DNA from: an uncultured Coriobacteriaceae bacterium
GTDB lineage: Bacteria; Actinomycetota; Coriobacteriia; Coriobacteriales; Coriobacteriaceae
Assembly: GCA_944320725.1 (NCBI GenBank)
Contig: CALUIM010000011.1
Location: 1-64,000, forward strand
DNA: 64,000 nucleotides
Direction of reading: 5' to 3'
The notes under the pieces are model-generated. The model saw only the letters and a list, made by a program, of their open reading frames with translations, ran no database searches and had not been told where the DNA came from. Positions 55,294 through 63,698 of the stretch are shown here, one piece after another. Within the stretch, counting starts at the first letter, position 1; each line of letters begins with the position of its first letter. The translations under genes were made by a program, and so were the position numbers.

Positions 55294-57114
55294 ATGCTGT
55301 TTGAGAACGACAGCTCGTACGGCGCACTCGGAGAGATGTGCTCCAATACGAGCCGGCGCCTGGGAGCAAACGCCCGAGGCACCTGCCCGGTCGACATGAC
55401 GCGCGCACTCGTGGGCGTCGCACATGCTCAGAGCTGCGGCAAGTGCACGCCGTGCCGCGTGGGCCTGGGCGCCATGACCGATATGCTCGAGCAGATCATC
55501 GGCGGCACCGCCGAGGCGGGCACCATCGAGCGCCTCGAAGATCTTGCCGAGCAGATTCGCGTGAGCTCCGACTGCGCCGTGGGCTACCAGGCTGCCGAGC
55601 AGGTGATCATGAGCATCAAGGCATTCCGCGACGACTTCGAGTACCACGCGAACACCGGACGCTGCCTGCGCAGCGCGAGCCAGGGTGTGCCGTGCGAGGT
55701 ATCGTGCCCGGCGCACGTGGACATCCCGGGCTACATCGCGCTCACCGCCGCCGGGCGCTTCGACGAGGCGGTCGAGCTCATCCGCAAAGACAATCCCTTC
55801 CCCTCTGCCTGCGCCTATGTGTGCGAGCACCCCTGTGAGGAAACCTGCCGTCGCACCATGGTGGACGACGCGGTGAACATCCGCGGCATCAAGCGCTACG
55901 CGGTCGACCATGCCCGCGGCCCGCGCGCCTGCGACCGGGGGCCTGCCATCGGCAAGCGCATCGCCGTGGTGGGCGCGGGTCCTTCGGGCCTTACCTGCGG
56001 CTACTTCCTCGCGCGCATGGGACACGAGGTCATCGCCTTCGAACAGCGCGAGAAGGCCGGCGGCATGCTGCGCTACGGCATCCCCAACTACCGCCTGCCC
56101 AAGACCATCCTGGATGACGAGATCGCCTCGATCGAGGCGGCGGGTGTCGAGATTCGCTGCGGCATCACCGTGGGTGAAGACATCACGCTCGAGGAACTCG
56201 AACGCGATTTCGACGTTATCTACATCGCCATGGGCGCGCACGGCGACAAGAAGCTCCGCATGCCCGGCGAGGACGCCGTGGGCGTTGTGCCGGCGGTGCA
56301 GATGCTCCGCGAGATTGGCCTGGGGCGTACGCCGGATTACACCGGGCTCGAGGTATGCGTCATCGGCGGCGGCAACGTGGCCATGGATGCCGCGCGCTCC
56401 GCGGTGCGCTGCGGTGCCAAGCGCGTCACGGTGGTCTACCGCCGGCGCACGTCCGATATGACCGCGCTTCCCGAGGAGATTGAGGGCACCATCGCCGATG
56501 GCTGCGAGATCGCCGACCTCATGGCGCCCCTCGAGATCCTCACCGACGAAGCGGGCCGGGTGCGCGCGCTCAAGGCGCAGCCGCAGATCATCGGTCCGGT
56601 GAAGCGCGGCCGTCCCGCACCCGTGACCGCCGAGCGCGAACCGCACGAGTTCCCCTGCCAGGTGGTCATCGTGGCGATTGGCCAAGATATCCAATCCGAG
56701 TACTTCGCCGATGAGGGCCTGCCCACCAGCTGGAAGCAGTTTGACGTCGACGACACGCTCGCCGTCCGCGAGCATGCGAACATCTTCTCCGGCGGCGACT
56801 GCATGCGCGGTCCCGCCACGGTGATCCTCGCGATTGCCGACGGCAAGAAGGCGGCGCGGTCCATCGACACCTACCTGGGATTCCACCACACCATCTCCGT
56901 GGATATCGAGCTGCCCACGCCGCGTCTCGACGACCGCGTGCCGTGCGGCCGCTCCGTGCTGGGCGAGCGCCCCGTCGAGGAACGCACACGCGACTTCGAT
57001 CTCGTTGAGCACGGCCTCTCCGAGCAGGAGATTCGCCAAGAAACGCTCAGATGCCTCAACTGCGACCACTTTGGCTGCGGCATCCTGCACGAGGAAGGAC
57101 GGATGTCATGGTAA
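55294..57114 (+). CDS. NuoF-C/GltD fusion flavoprotein, partner of [FeFe]-hydrogenase
   Basis: 606 aa. Residues about 1-115 match the C-terminal iron-sulfur end of NuoF/HydB (SCGKCTPCRVGLGAMTDML) but lack the FMN and NADH-binding front half. Residues about 125-600 are a GltD-type dinucleotide oxidoreductase: Cys clusters CEVSCPAHVDIPGYI and CAYVCEHPCEETCRR, FAD motif VVGAGPSGLTCGYFLA (about 226), and NAD(P) motif VCVIGGGNVAMDAA (about 357). It ends with CLNCDHFGCGILHEEG. AAGGAGG precedes the ATG. It overlaps the hydrogenase gene by 7 bases. It should pass electrons between NAD(P)H and the hydrogenase. Confidence 0.87.
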   Translation: MLFENDSSYGALGEMCSNTSRRLGANARGTCPVDMTRALVGVAHAQSCGKCTPCRVGLGAMTDMLEQIIGGTAEAGTIERLEDLAEQIRVSSDCAVGYQAAEQVIMSIKAFRDDFEYHANTGRCLRSASQGVPCEVSCPAHVDIPGYIALTAAGRFDEAVELIRKDNPFPSACAYVCEHPCEETCRRTMVDDAVNIRGIKRYAVDHARGPRACDRGPAIGKRIAVVGAGPSGLTCGYFLARMGHEVIAFEQREKAGGMLRYGIPNYRLPKTILDDEIASIEAAGVEIRCGITVGEDITLEELERDFDVIYIAMGAHGDKKLRMPGEDAVGVVPAVQMLREIGLGRTPDYTGLEVCVIGGGNVAMDAARSAVRCGAKRVTVVYRRRTSDMTALPEEIEGTIADGCEIADLMAPLEILTDEAGRVRALKAQPQIIGPVKRGRPAPVTAEREPHEFPCQVVIVAIGQDIQSEYFADEGLPTSWKQFDVDDTLAVREHANIFSGGDCMRGPATVILAIADGKKAARSIDTYLGFHHTISVDIELPTPRLDDRVPCGRSVLGERPVEERTRDFDLVEHGLSEQEIRQETLRCLNCDHFGCGILHEEGRMSW

Positions 57115-58850
57115 CCATCACGATCGACGGCGTTACGCTCGAGGCGCGCGACGGCGCGACGATCCTCGAGGTCGCGCGCGAGCACCATATCGATATCCCC
57201 ACGCTGTGCTATCTGCGCGAGATCAACGAGATCGGCGCTTGCCGCGTATGCCTAGTTGAGGTCGAGGGCATCGACCACCTGGTCGCCGCGTGCAACAACC
57301 GTGTGGAAGCAGGCATGGTGATCCACACCGACACCCCGCGCGTGCGGCGCGCCCGCGTGGCGAACCTGCAGCTCATCCTCTCGCGTCACGACCGCCGCTG
57401 CCCCACGTGCTTCCGCAACGGCACCTGCCAGCTCCAGGCGCTCGCCGACCGCATGAGCGTGCACGAGGTGCCCTACACCACGTTCTTCGAGACCAAGCCC
57501 ATCGATGCGCGCTTCCCGCTCGTGCGCGAGCCAGAGAAGTGCATCAACTGCCTGCGCTGCGTTTCCACCTGCCAGAAGGTGCAGGAGCTTGGTGTGTGGG
57601 ACCTTGTGGACTCCGGCAGCCGCGCGCACGTGGACGCCGTGGCAGAAGATGCGTGCGCCTATTGCGGCCAGTGCATTGTGAACTGCCCCACGGGTGCCCT
57701 GCACGAGCGCGACGACACCGACGAGGTCTTCGCCGCCATCAACGATCCCGACAAGATCGTCATCGCGCAGGTCGCGCCCGCCGTGCGTTCCTCGTGGGCG
57801 GAGTACCTCGACCTGCACGGCAAGCGCGCCACGACCGGCCGCATGGTCGCCGCCATCCGCCGCCTGGGCTTCGACTACGTCTTCGACACCGACTTCGCCG
57901 CCGACGTCACCATCATGGAGGAGGGCAGCGAGCTCATCGAGCGCCTCAAGAAGGGCGCCGAGGGCCCGATGTTCACCTCCTGCTGCCCGGGCTGGGTCCG
58001 CTTCGTGAAGACGCGCTACCCCAAACTCGCCGCCAAGCTCTCGAGCACCAAGTCGCCGCAGCAGATCTTCGGCGCGCTCGCCAAGACCTACTACGCGCAG
58101 CTGCTCGACGTGGACCCGTCCCGCATCTACGTGGTCTCCTACATGCCGTGCGTCGCCAAGAAGATGGAGGCCGCCTACCCCGGCATGGACTCCACGGGCA
58201 CCGGCCCGGACGTCGACGCCGTCCTCACCGTGCGCGAGCTCACGCGCCAGCTGCGGTCGCGCTTCGTGAACGTCGACCTGCTCGACGAGGAGGAGTTCGA
58301 CACGCCGCTCGGCATCGCGACGGGCGCGGGCCACATCTTCGGCGTGACGGGCGGTGTCATGGAGGCGGCGCTCCGCTCGGCCTACTACCTGGTCACCGGC
58401 GAGAACCCCGATGCGGACGCCTTCCGCGACGTGCGCTCCGAGGGCCCGGAGCGCGGCTGGCGCGAGCGCGAGTTCGACCTCGACGGCCGCACGCTCAGGG
58501 TCGCCGTGGCGAGCGGCCTCGCGAACGCCAACGTCCTCTGCCGCGCGCTCGAGCGCGGCGAGGTCACCTACGACTTCGTCGAGATCATGGCGTGCCCGGG
58601 CGGCTGCGTGGGCGGCGGCGGCCAGCCCATCATCGAGGGTTTCAACCTCTCCGCCGACCGCGGCTGCACGCTGCGCATCATCGACGAGCAGAGCGAGCTG
58701 CGCTTCAGCCACGAGAACCCGGCGGTCCAGGCCTGCTACCGGGACTTCCTGGGCTCCCCGCTCTCCGAGCGCGCCGAGGAGCTCCTGCACTCCGACCACG
58801 CGGACTGGAAGATGCCCTTCCGCGTTGACCGCGCGGGCGCGCCCGCCTAG
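57108..58850 (+). CDS. hydA: [FeFe]-hydrogenase catalytic subunit (HydA, M3-type)
   Basis: 580 aa. N-terminal [2Fe-2S] domain (LCYLREINEIGACRVC), His-Cys3 cluster HDRRCPTCFRNGTC, two ferredoxin clusters (CINCLRCVSTCQ and CAYCGQCIVNCP), then the H-cluster domain with L1 TSCCPGW (about 291), L2 MPCVAKKMEA (about 346) and L3 MACPGGCVGGGGQ (about 493). All cluster ligands and the proton-relay Cys of TSCCPGW are present, so it should be active. It is cytoplasmic. The ATG lies within the last codons of the upstream flavoprotein gene. No maturases HydE/F/G are in the window. Confidence 0.95.
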   Translation: MVTITIDGVTLEARDGATILEVAREHHIDIPTLCYLREINEIGACRVCLVEVEGIDHLVAACNNRVEAGMVIHTDTPRVRRARVANLQLILSRHDRRCPTCFRNGTCQLQALADRMSVHEVPYTTFFETKPIDARFPLVREPEKCINCLRCVSTCQKVQELGVWDLVDSGSRAHVDAVAEDACAYCGQCIVNCPTGALHERDDTDEVFAAINDPDKIVIAQVAPAVRSSWAEYLDLHGKRATTGRMVAAIRRLGFDYVFDTDFAADVTIMEEGSELIERLKKGAEGPMFTSCCPGWVRFVKTRYPKLAAKLSSTKSPQQIFGALAKTYYAQLLDVDPSRIYVVSYMPCVAKKMEAAYPGMDSTGTGPDVDAVLTVRELTRQLRSRFVNVDLLDEEEFDTPLGIATGAGHIFGVTGGVMEAALRSAYYLVTGENPDADAFRDVRSEGPERGWREREFDLDGRTLRVAVASGLANANVLCRALERGEVTYDFVEIMACPGGCVGGGGQPIIEGFNLSADRGCTLRIIDEQSELRFSHENPAVQACYRDFLGSPLSERAEELLHSDHADWKMPFRVDRAGAPA

Positions 58851-58860
58851 CAAACCGCGT

Positions 58861-58895
58861 GCGGTGCCCGGGGCAGGCTCGCGCCCGGGCACCGC
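58861..58895 (+). terminator. GC-rich hairpin after hydA
   Basis: GCGGTGCCCGGG (58861-58872) pairs perfectly with CCCGGGCACCGC (58884-58895), 12 bp. No U-tract follows. It lies 10 bases past the stop and probably ends the hydrogenase operon. A TATACT -10-like element (58980-58985) follows for the next operon. Confidence 0.6.
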
Positions 58896-59021
58896 GCAAG
58901 CGGCACAAGGCCCCTTGGGAGCACCGGTGGCACCGGTGCGGCCACCGGCGGTGCGCCGAGGCCGCGCCGAGCTGCGCGCTATACTGGCTTGAAGACACCT
59001 CCACCACGGTAAGGAGCTTCC

Positions 59022-60161
59022 ATGCGTACGGATTCCCAGATGGTTACGATCAGCCGTCGCGCCCTCGTGGGCGCCGCGGGCGCCACCCTCGCCGGACTCG
59101 GCCTCGCCGCCTGCACCGGCGAGCCCGCAGGCACCGGCAGCGTCGGCTCCGCCTCCGGCAGCGCGCCCGCCGCAAGCGAGGTCGTGACCACCATGCGCGT
59201 GGGCGCACTCCAGGGCCCCACCGGCATGGGGCTCATCGGCCTCATGGACGGCACCGGCGCGGTCGAGGAGCTCGCCGCGGCGAACGGCACGGAGCTTACC
59301 GAGGACTCCCCTGTGGGCAAGAACCCCGCCGGGCTCGATGCGCTCGCCAACAGCTACGAGTTCACGCTCGCCGGTTCAGCCGACGAGCTCGCCCCGCAGC
59401 TCATCCAAGGCGACCTCGACGTGCTCTGCGTGCCCGCCAACCTCGCGGCGACCCTCTACCAGAAGACCGAGGGCGTGCTCACGGTGCTCTGCGTGAACAC
59501 GCTCGGCGTGCTCGACATCGTCGAGGCGGGCGATACCGTGCACGAGATCGCCGACCTCGCCGGCCGCACCATCTACTCGGCCGGGCGCGGATCCACCCCG
59601 CAGTACGCCCTCGAGTACCTGCTCCGCGAGAACGGGGTCGATCCCGAGGCGGATGTCACCATCCAGTGGGTGAGCGAGCACGCCGAGTGCCTCGCGGCGC
59701 TCCAGACGGACCCGAGTATCGTGTGCATGCTGCCCCAGCCGTTCGCCACGAGCGCCCTCGCGCAGGTGGAAGGCGCGCGCATCGCGCTCGACCTCACCGA
59801 GGCGTGGAACGAGACGGCGCAGGCGAACGGCTCCGACTCGCAGCTCATCACCGGCGTCGCCGTGGCCCGCCGCGCGTTCACCGACGAGTTCCCCTCCACG
59901 GTCTCCGAGTTCTTGGACGCCTACGCCGCCTCTGTGGACTTCGTGAACGACGACCCCGCCACGGCGGCTCAGCTCATCGGTGCCGCGGGGATCATCGCCG
60001 CCCCGGTCGCCGAGAAGGCGATCCCCTACTGCAACATCGTCTGCATGACGGGCGACGAGATGCGCTCCGGCCTCGAGGGCTATCTCGAGACGCTCTACGA
60101 CGCCGATCCCGAGTCCGTCGGCGGCGCGCTGCCCGCAGACGACTTCTACTACGAGACGTAA
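59022..60161 (+). CDS. NitT/TauT-type ABC substrate-binding lipoprotein (Tat signal)
   Basis: 379 aa. The signal peptide has SRRALVGAAGATLAG and lipobox LAACTG, so it looks like a Tat-exported lipoprotein. The fold follows NMT1/SBP_bac family patterns: MRVGALQGPTGMGLIGLM, VLCVPANLAATLYQK, GRTIYSAGRGSTPQYALEYLL, MLPQPFATSAL. Solutes of this class include taurine, nitrate, thiamine precursors and bicarbonate; the ligand here cannot be named. AAGGAG precedes the ATG. The fused permease-ATPase follows 10 bases on. Confidence 0.87.
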   Translation: MRTDSQMVTISRRALVGAAGATLAGLGLAACTGEPAGTGSVGSASGSAPAASEVVTTMRVGALQGPTGMGLIGLMDGTGAVEELAAANGTELTEDSPVGKNPAGLDALANSYEFTLAGSADELAPQLIQGDLDVLCVPANLAATLYQKTEGVLTVLCVNTLGVLDIVEAGDTVHEIADLAGRTIYSAGRGSTPQYALEYLLRENGVDPEADVTIQWVSEHAECLAALQTDPSIVCMLPQPFATSALAQVEGARIALDLTEAWNETAQANGSDSQLITGVAVARRAFTDEFPSTVSEFLDAYAASVDFVNDDPATAAQLIGAAGIIAAPVAEKAIPYCNIVCMTGDEMRSGLEGYLETLYDADPESVGGALPADDFYYET

Positions 60162-60171
60162 GGGCGAGCCC

Positions 60172-61629
60172 ATGCGCCGCACCCGCAAGAGCCTCGCCCC
60201 CTGGGCCGTCGTTGCCTGGGTCGCGCTTTGGCAGGTCGCCTCGATGGCCTGGGACATCCCGTTGCTGCTCCCCGGCCCCCTCGATGTCGGCGCTCGACTT
60301 CTCGCGCTCGTGCCCGACCCCGCGTTCTGGCGGCGCGTCCTCTTCTCGCTCGCGCGCATCGCCGCGGGCTTCGCGGCGGGGGCGGTCGCGGGCGGCATCG
60401 GGGCGCTCGCCGCGTCGCGCTGGCGCGCCGTCGAGGACCTGCTCGCCCCGCCCATGGCGCTCGCGAAAAGCGTTCCGGTCGCCTCGATCACGGTGCTCGC
60501 GCTCGTGTGGCTGCGCGCCGCGAACCTCGCGGTGCTCGTCGTCATGCTCGTCGTCATGCCCTTGGTGTACGAGAGCATGCTGAGCGGCCTGCGCACGACC
60601 GACCCCGCGCTCGATGAGGCGGCGGCGCTCTTCGGCATCGGGGGCGGCCGGCTCCTGCGCTTTTTCGTCATGCCGCGGCTCTACCCCCACCTCGAGGCGG
60701 CGCTCGGCACCGTCCTCGGCATGGCCTGGAAGGCCGGCGTCGCAGCCGAGGTCATCGGCATCCCCACGGGCTCGCTCGGCGAGGCCGTCTACGACGCGAA
60801 GGTCTACTTCGACACCGCCGGGCTCTTCGCCGTGACGATCGCCGTCGTCGCGGCGAGCTCGCTCACCACGTGGCTCGTGCGGTCGGCGCTCCGCGCGCTC
60901 GAGCCTGCCGCTTGCGGCGGCGCGGGGCATGCGCGGCGCTTCGAGACGGTTGACGGGCGGAGCGCCGGCTCCGTCACGACGTCGATGGGGGGCACCGGCA
61001 CCCAGGCGGGGCTCGTACTCGAAGGCGTATCCAAGTCCTATGACGCACGCACCGTGCTTGAGGATGTCGCCTTCTCCGTGCAGCCGGGGACCCCCGTCTG
61101 CCTCATGGCGCCCTCCGGCTCGGGCAAGACGACGCTGCTGCGCATCGTCGCGGGCCTGGAGCGGGCCGATCGCGGTACGGTGACCATGGATGACGAGCCG
61201 GGCTGGCTGCCACGGGTCTCGATGGCGTTCCAAGACGACCGGCTGGCCGAGCAGGCAAGCGCGATCGCAAACGTGCGGCTCCCCCTTGCACCCGGCAGCC
61301 GAGCATGGCACGAGGCGCCCGAGCTGTTGCGCGCGCTCGGTCTCGGCGAGATGATGCTCCATCCCGCCGGCACCTGTTCGGGCGGCGAACGGCGGCGCAT
61401 CGCGCTCGCCCGGGCGCTCCTCGCTCCCCATGACATCCTGCTGCTCGACGAACCCTTCTCGGGTCTCGATACCGCGAGAAGGGAGCACACAGCTCAATTG
61501 GTGCGCTCCCTCGAACGGAATCGAATCGTTATCATCGCTACCCACGACTTCATGGATGTCAAGTCCTTCAAGGCACGTATCATCCAACTCGCCGCGGGCA
61601 AGCACGAGCCCGTCGGCCAAGCAAGTTAA
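60172..61629 (+). CDS. Fused ABC transporter permease and ATPase (TauC-TauB-type fusion)
   Basis: 485 aa in one uninterrupted frame. Residues 1-245 are a BPD_transp_1 permease with five or six helices and an EAA loop (LDEAAALFGIGGGRLLRFFVMPRL). After a 30-residue Gly/Ser/Thr linker, residues 277-480 form an ABC ATPase: Walker A APSGSGKTTLL (about 313), signature CSGGERRRIALARAL, Walker B ILLLDEPFSGLD, switch ATHDFMD. These are normally two genes. No internal start with a ribosome-binding site was seen at the junction. It overlaps the convergent hydrolase gene through a shared TTAA stop. Confidence 0.88.
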   Translation: MRRTRKSLAPWAVVAWVALWQVASMAWDIPLLLPGPLDVGARLLALVPDPAFWRRVLFSLARIAAGFAAGAVAGGIGALAASRWRAVEDLLAPPMALAKSVPVASITVLALVWLRAANLAVLVVMLVVMPLVYESMLSGLRTTDPALDEAAALFGIGGGRLLRFFVMPRLYPHLEAALGTVLGMAWKAGVAAEVIGIPTGSLGEAVYDAKVYFDTAGLFAVTIAVVAASSLTTWLVRSALRALEPAACGGAGHARRFETVDGRSAGSVTTSMGGTGTQAGLVLEGVSKSYDARTVLEDVAFSVQPGTPVCLMAPSGSGKTTLLRIVAGLERADRGTVTMDDEPGWLPRVSMAFQDDRLAEQASAIANVRLPLAPGSRAWHEAPELLRALGLGEMMLHPAGTCSGGERRRIALARALLAPHDILLLDEPFSGLDTARREHTAQLVRSLERNRIVIIATHDFMDVKSFKARIIQLAAGKHEPVGQAS

Positions 61630-62777
61630 CCGCGCGCGGCCTCGAGCATGCGAGGAACCATCCAATCGGCACCAAAGCACCCAGCTGAATCCATTTGATC
61701 GTTCACGCAGTGCGCGTTGCCGGGATAATCGGCATAGTGCTTCTCTGTTGAAGAGACGAGGTCGTAGATGCGGTGCGCACCCTCGACGCCAATAATCGGG
61801 TCCTCGTGGCTATGGATGATGAGCACCGGACACGTGATGTTATGCAAATCGTCGGTACAATCCATACGCGTTGACATCTCGGAGCACACCTCGAGCGGCT
61901 GGTCAAACTTGAGCTGGAACCCACCCAGATAGAAGTTGGGAATGCCCATCCAGGGGTGTTTGGTGAGCGTGTCGGTCTTATCGGTACCGCCACGAACCAC
62001 GAGGCCGCAGATATCGTCGTTAAGTGCGCAGGCAGCCTGAGCAGCAAGGAATCCGCCGTAGCTCATGCCATACAGCGCGATCTTGTTACCCACGCGATCA
62101 TCGGCCTTCACATAATCGATTACGGTACGAACGGCATCGACATAGTTTGTCTCGGTAAGCCACATCTTCTTGAAGTACAGCGATGTCCCCTGGCCGGGAC
62201 CGTCGAAGATGATGAACGGGACGCCACGCTCGAAGAAGTACCACGCCGTCGAGAAGTTTTCTTCTTTGAACCCTGTCGCTCCGGGGATGAATACCAATAC
62301 AGGGGTTTCGGACGTCGTGCCCTCAGGAATACCGTAGTAGGCATCCATGGTCTTTCCCTCAAAGGGAATCTCGATGCATTCAACGTGCTCGGGACGGAGC
62401 TCCCATTTTTTAGAAAAACATTTGGGGATCTGAGAATAAATGCGAATCTTCTCGTCGGTGATGGCATCGTGGATGCCGTAGTCTGCTACACGGAACATCG
62501 CCTCGGCACGACCATAAAAATCGGACGCGGTGACATTGTTACCTGCCGTCTCAGCCTCTTCAGCTTGCCCAAGCCGACGCAAGCCAATCTCCTCAGCCAC
62601 GTCAACGAAGTCCTCCCGCTCATCCTCGGAGATCGGCGTGAAGCTCTTCCCCACACATGTGCAGTCGCACTCCGTTCGGTTGGTGAGCTCAATGAAGTCC
62701 TCGATGTTCATACCGCCCGAAATCATGCGCCCCGGATTCTGAGCGCCTGGACGCCCCCGCTTTACCTGCTCTGCCAT
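61626..62777 (-). CDS. Alpha/beta hydrolase (FrsA / pseudooxynicotine-hydrolase-like)
   Basis: 383 aa, no signal peptide. Helical N-terminal cap (1-130), then a hydrolase core: VLVFIPGATGF oxyanion region, nucleophile elbow YGMSYGGFLAAQ, Asp in HSHEDPIIG, His in GNAHCVND. The cap-plus-core plan fits the DUF1100/FrsA esterase group that includes 2,6-dihydroxypseudooxynicotine hydrolase. AAGGAG precedes the ATG. It is divergent from a TetR regulator over shared palindromes, so its product is probably induced by its substrate. Codon use is less biased than in neighbouring genes. Confidence 0.85.
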   Translation of the reverse strand: MAEQVKRGRPGAQNPGRMISGGMNIEDFIELTNRTECDCTCVGKSFTPISEDEREDFVDVAEEIGLRRLGQAEEAETAGNNVTASDFYGRAEAMFRVADYGIHDAITDEKIRIYSQIPKCFSKKWELRPEHVECIEIPFEGKTMDAYYGIPEGTTSETPVLVFIPGATGFKEENFSTAWYFFERGVPFIIFDGPGQGTSLYFKKMWLTETNYVDAVRTVIDYVKADDRVGNKIALYGMSYGGFLAAQAACALNDDICGLVVRGGTDKTDTLTKHPWMGIPNFYLGGFQLKFDQPLEVCSEMSTRMDCTDDLHNITCPVLIIHSHEDPIIGVEGAHRIYDLVSSTEKHYADYPGNAHCVNDQMDSAGCFGADWMVPRMLEAARG

Positions 62778-62791
62778 GGTATCTCCTTTCT

Positions 62792-62887
62792 CAGTACAAT
62801 GTACTGTAACGACGATGCCATCGTACAGTACGTTGTACTGTACGGGTCTTTCAATTCGTGTGAACGGTCATTTTAGTACGGTGTACG
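62792..62887. promoter_or_regulatory. Promoter and TetR operator array between hydrolase and regulator genes
   Basis: CAGTACA-A-TGTACTG (62792-62806) is a perfect palindrome; TACAGTAC-GTT-GTACTGTA (62824-62842) is a second; a GTAC-GGT-GTAC pair (about 62877-62887) is a third. On the minus strand -35 TTGAAA (62854-62849), 18-base spacer and -10 TACTGT (62830-62825) place the second palindrome over the hydrolase promoter. Confidence 0.75.
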
Positions 62888-63008
62888 GCATTATCGGGGG
62901 GCCGGCAAGCTTCGCGTACCTTTTGGCATGAACCGTACTCGTACTAGAATGAGACGATATGCCAGCGCAACGACTATGCGCCGTTGCGCATATAGCGGGA
63001 GGACCATC

Positions 63009-63641
63009 ATGGCAAGTGAAGCGCGAGCAAGGATCTGCTCTACAGCGGTTAGACTTTTCAACGAGCATGGATATGATTCCGTATCCCTGCGTCAAATCGC
63101 CGCAGCCGCTGGCACTACCATCGGAAATCTCACCTACCACTTTGCTCGCAAGGACGATCTACTCCAAGCGATTCTGTCTGACCTGCACGGTAACTTCTCA
63201 GGCAGGTTTCGTACCGACCTCCATGGGCAAGACCTTGCATCGGGAATTGTAGAACTCGTACTCCTCAACGAAGAGAATGAGAGACTTTACCCCTTCTACT
63301 TTAAGAACATTTCGGAGATTGTGCGGCAATCGGAGACGCTACGGCAGAAGGGGTTTGATTTTGCTGCTGAGCTGTTCCACTACTACACCCATTCGCTTCA
63401 AACACTTTGGGATGATGGCTGGATACGGCAAGACTTCAAACGAGAATCTACGTCCGTTCTCGCCTACAGCATCGTGCAGATGGAGTCGGGTTGGATTGAA
63501 GCAAACGCTCCGTATTCGAATGAACAATTACCGCGTATAAACGTGTCAATCGCAGTTTGCCACCTGCTCGCCGCACATATGGCTCCGGTTCATCTTGCAG
63601 ACTTCCGAGCAATTTGTACTGACAGAGGCATCGACATCTAG
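63009..63641 (+). CDS. TetR-family transcriptional regulator
   Basis: 210 aa from the ATG at 63009 with GGGAGGA upstream. The N-terminal HTH is SLRQIAAAAGTTIGNLTYHF, preceded by RICSTAVRLFNEHGYDSV. The C-terminal ligand domain (about 55-210) is helical and typical of TetR type YcdC/DUF6 partners, with no predictive motif. It probably represses the divergent hydrolase gene and itself from the GTAC palindromes. Confidence 0.9.
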   Translation: MASEARARICSTAVRLFNEHGYDSVSLRQIAAAAGTTIGNLTYHFARKDDLLQAILSDLHGNFSGRFRTDLHGQDLASGIVELVLLNEENERLYPFYFKNISEIVRQSETLRQKGFDFAAELFHYYTHSLQTLWDDGWIRQDFKRESTSVLAYSIVQMESGWIEANAPYSNEQLPRINVSIAVCHLLAAHMAPVHLADFRAICTDRGIDI

Positions 63642-63698
63642 CAGCACTATCAAACGATCGCAAGGCCTTGTACCTCCGCGGAAGCGAAGAAAAGATTC

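Noticed and set aside
55204..57090. 628-codon open frame on the minus strand
   Set aside because: Antisense to the hydrogenase flavoprotein gene, whose motifs and start are clear.
59992..61680. 562-codon open frame on the minus strand
   Set aside because: Antisense to the fused ABC gene; Arg/Gly/Asp-rich shadow sequence.
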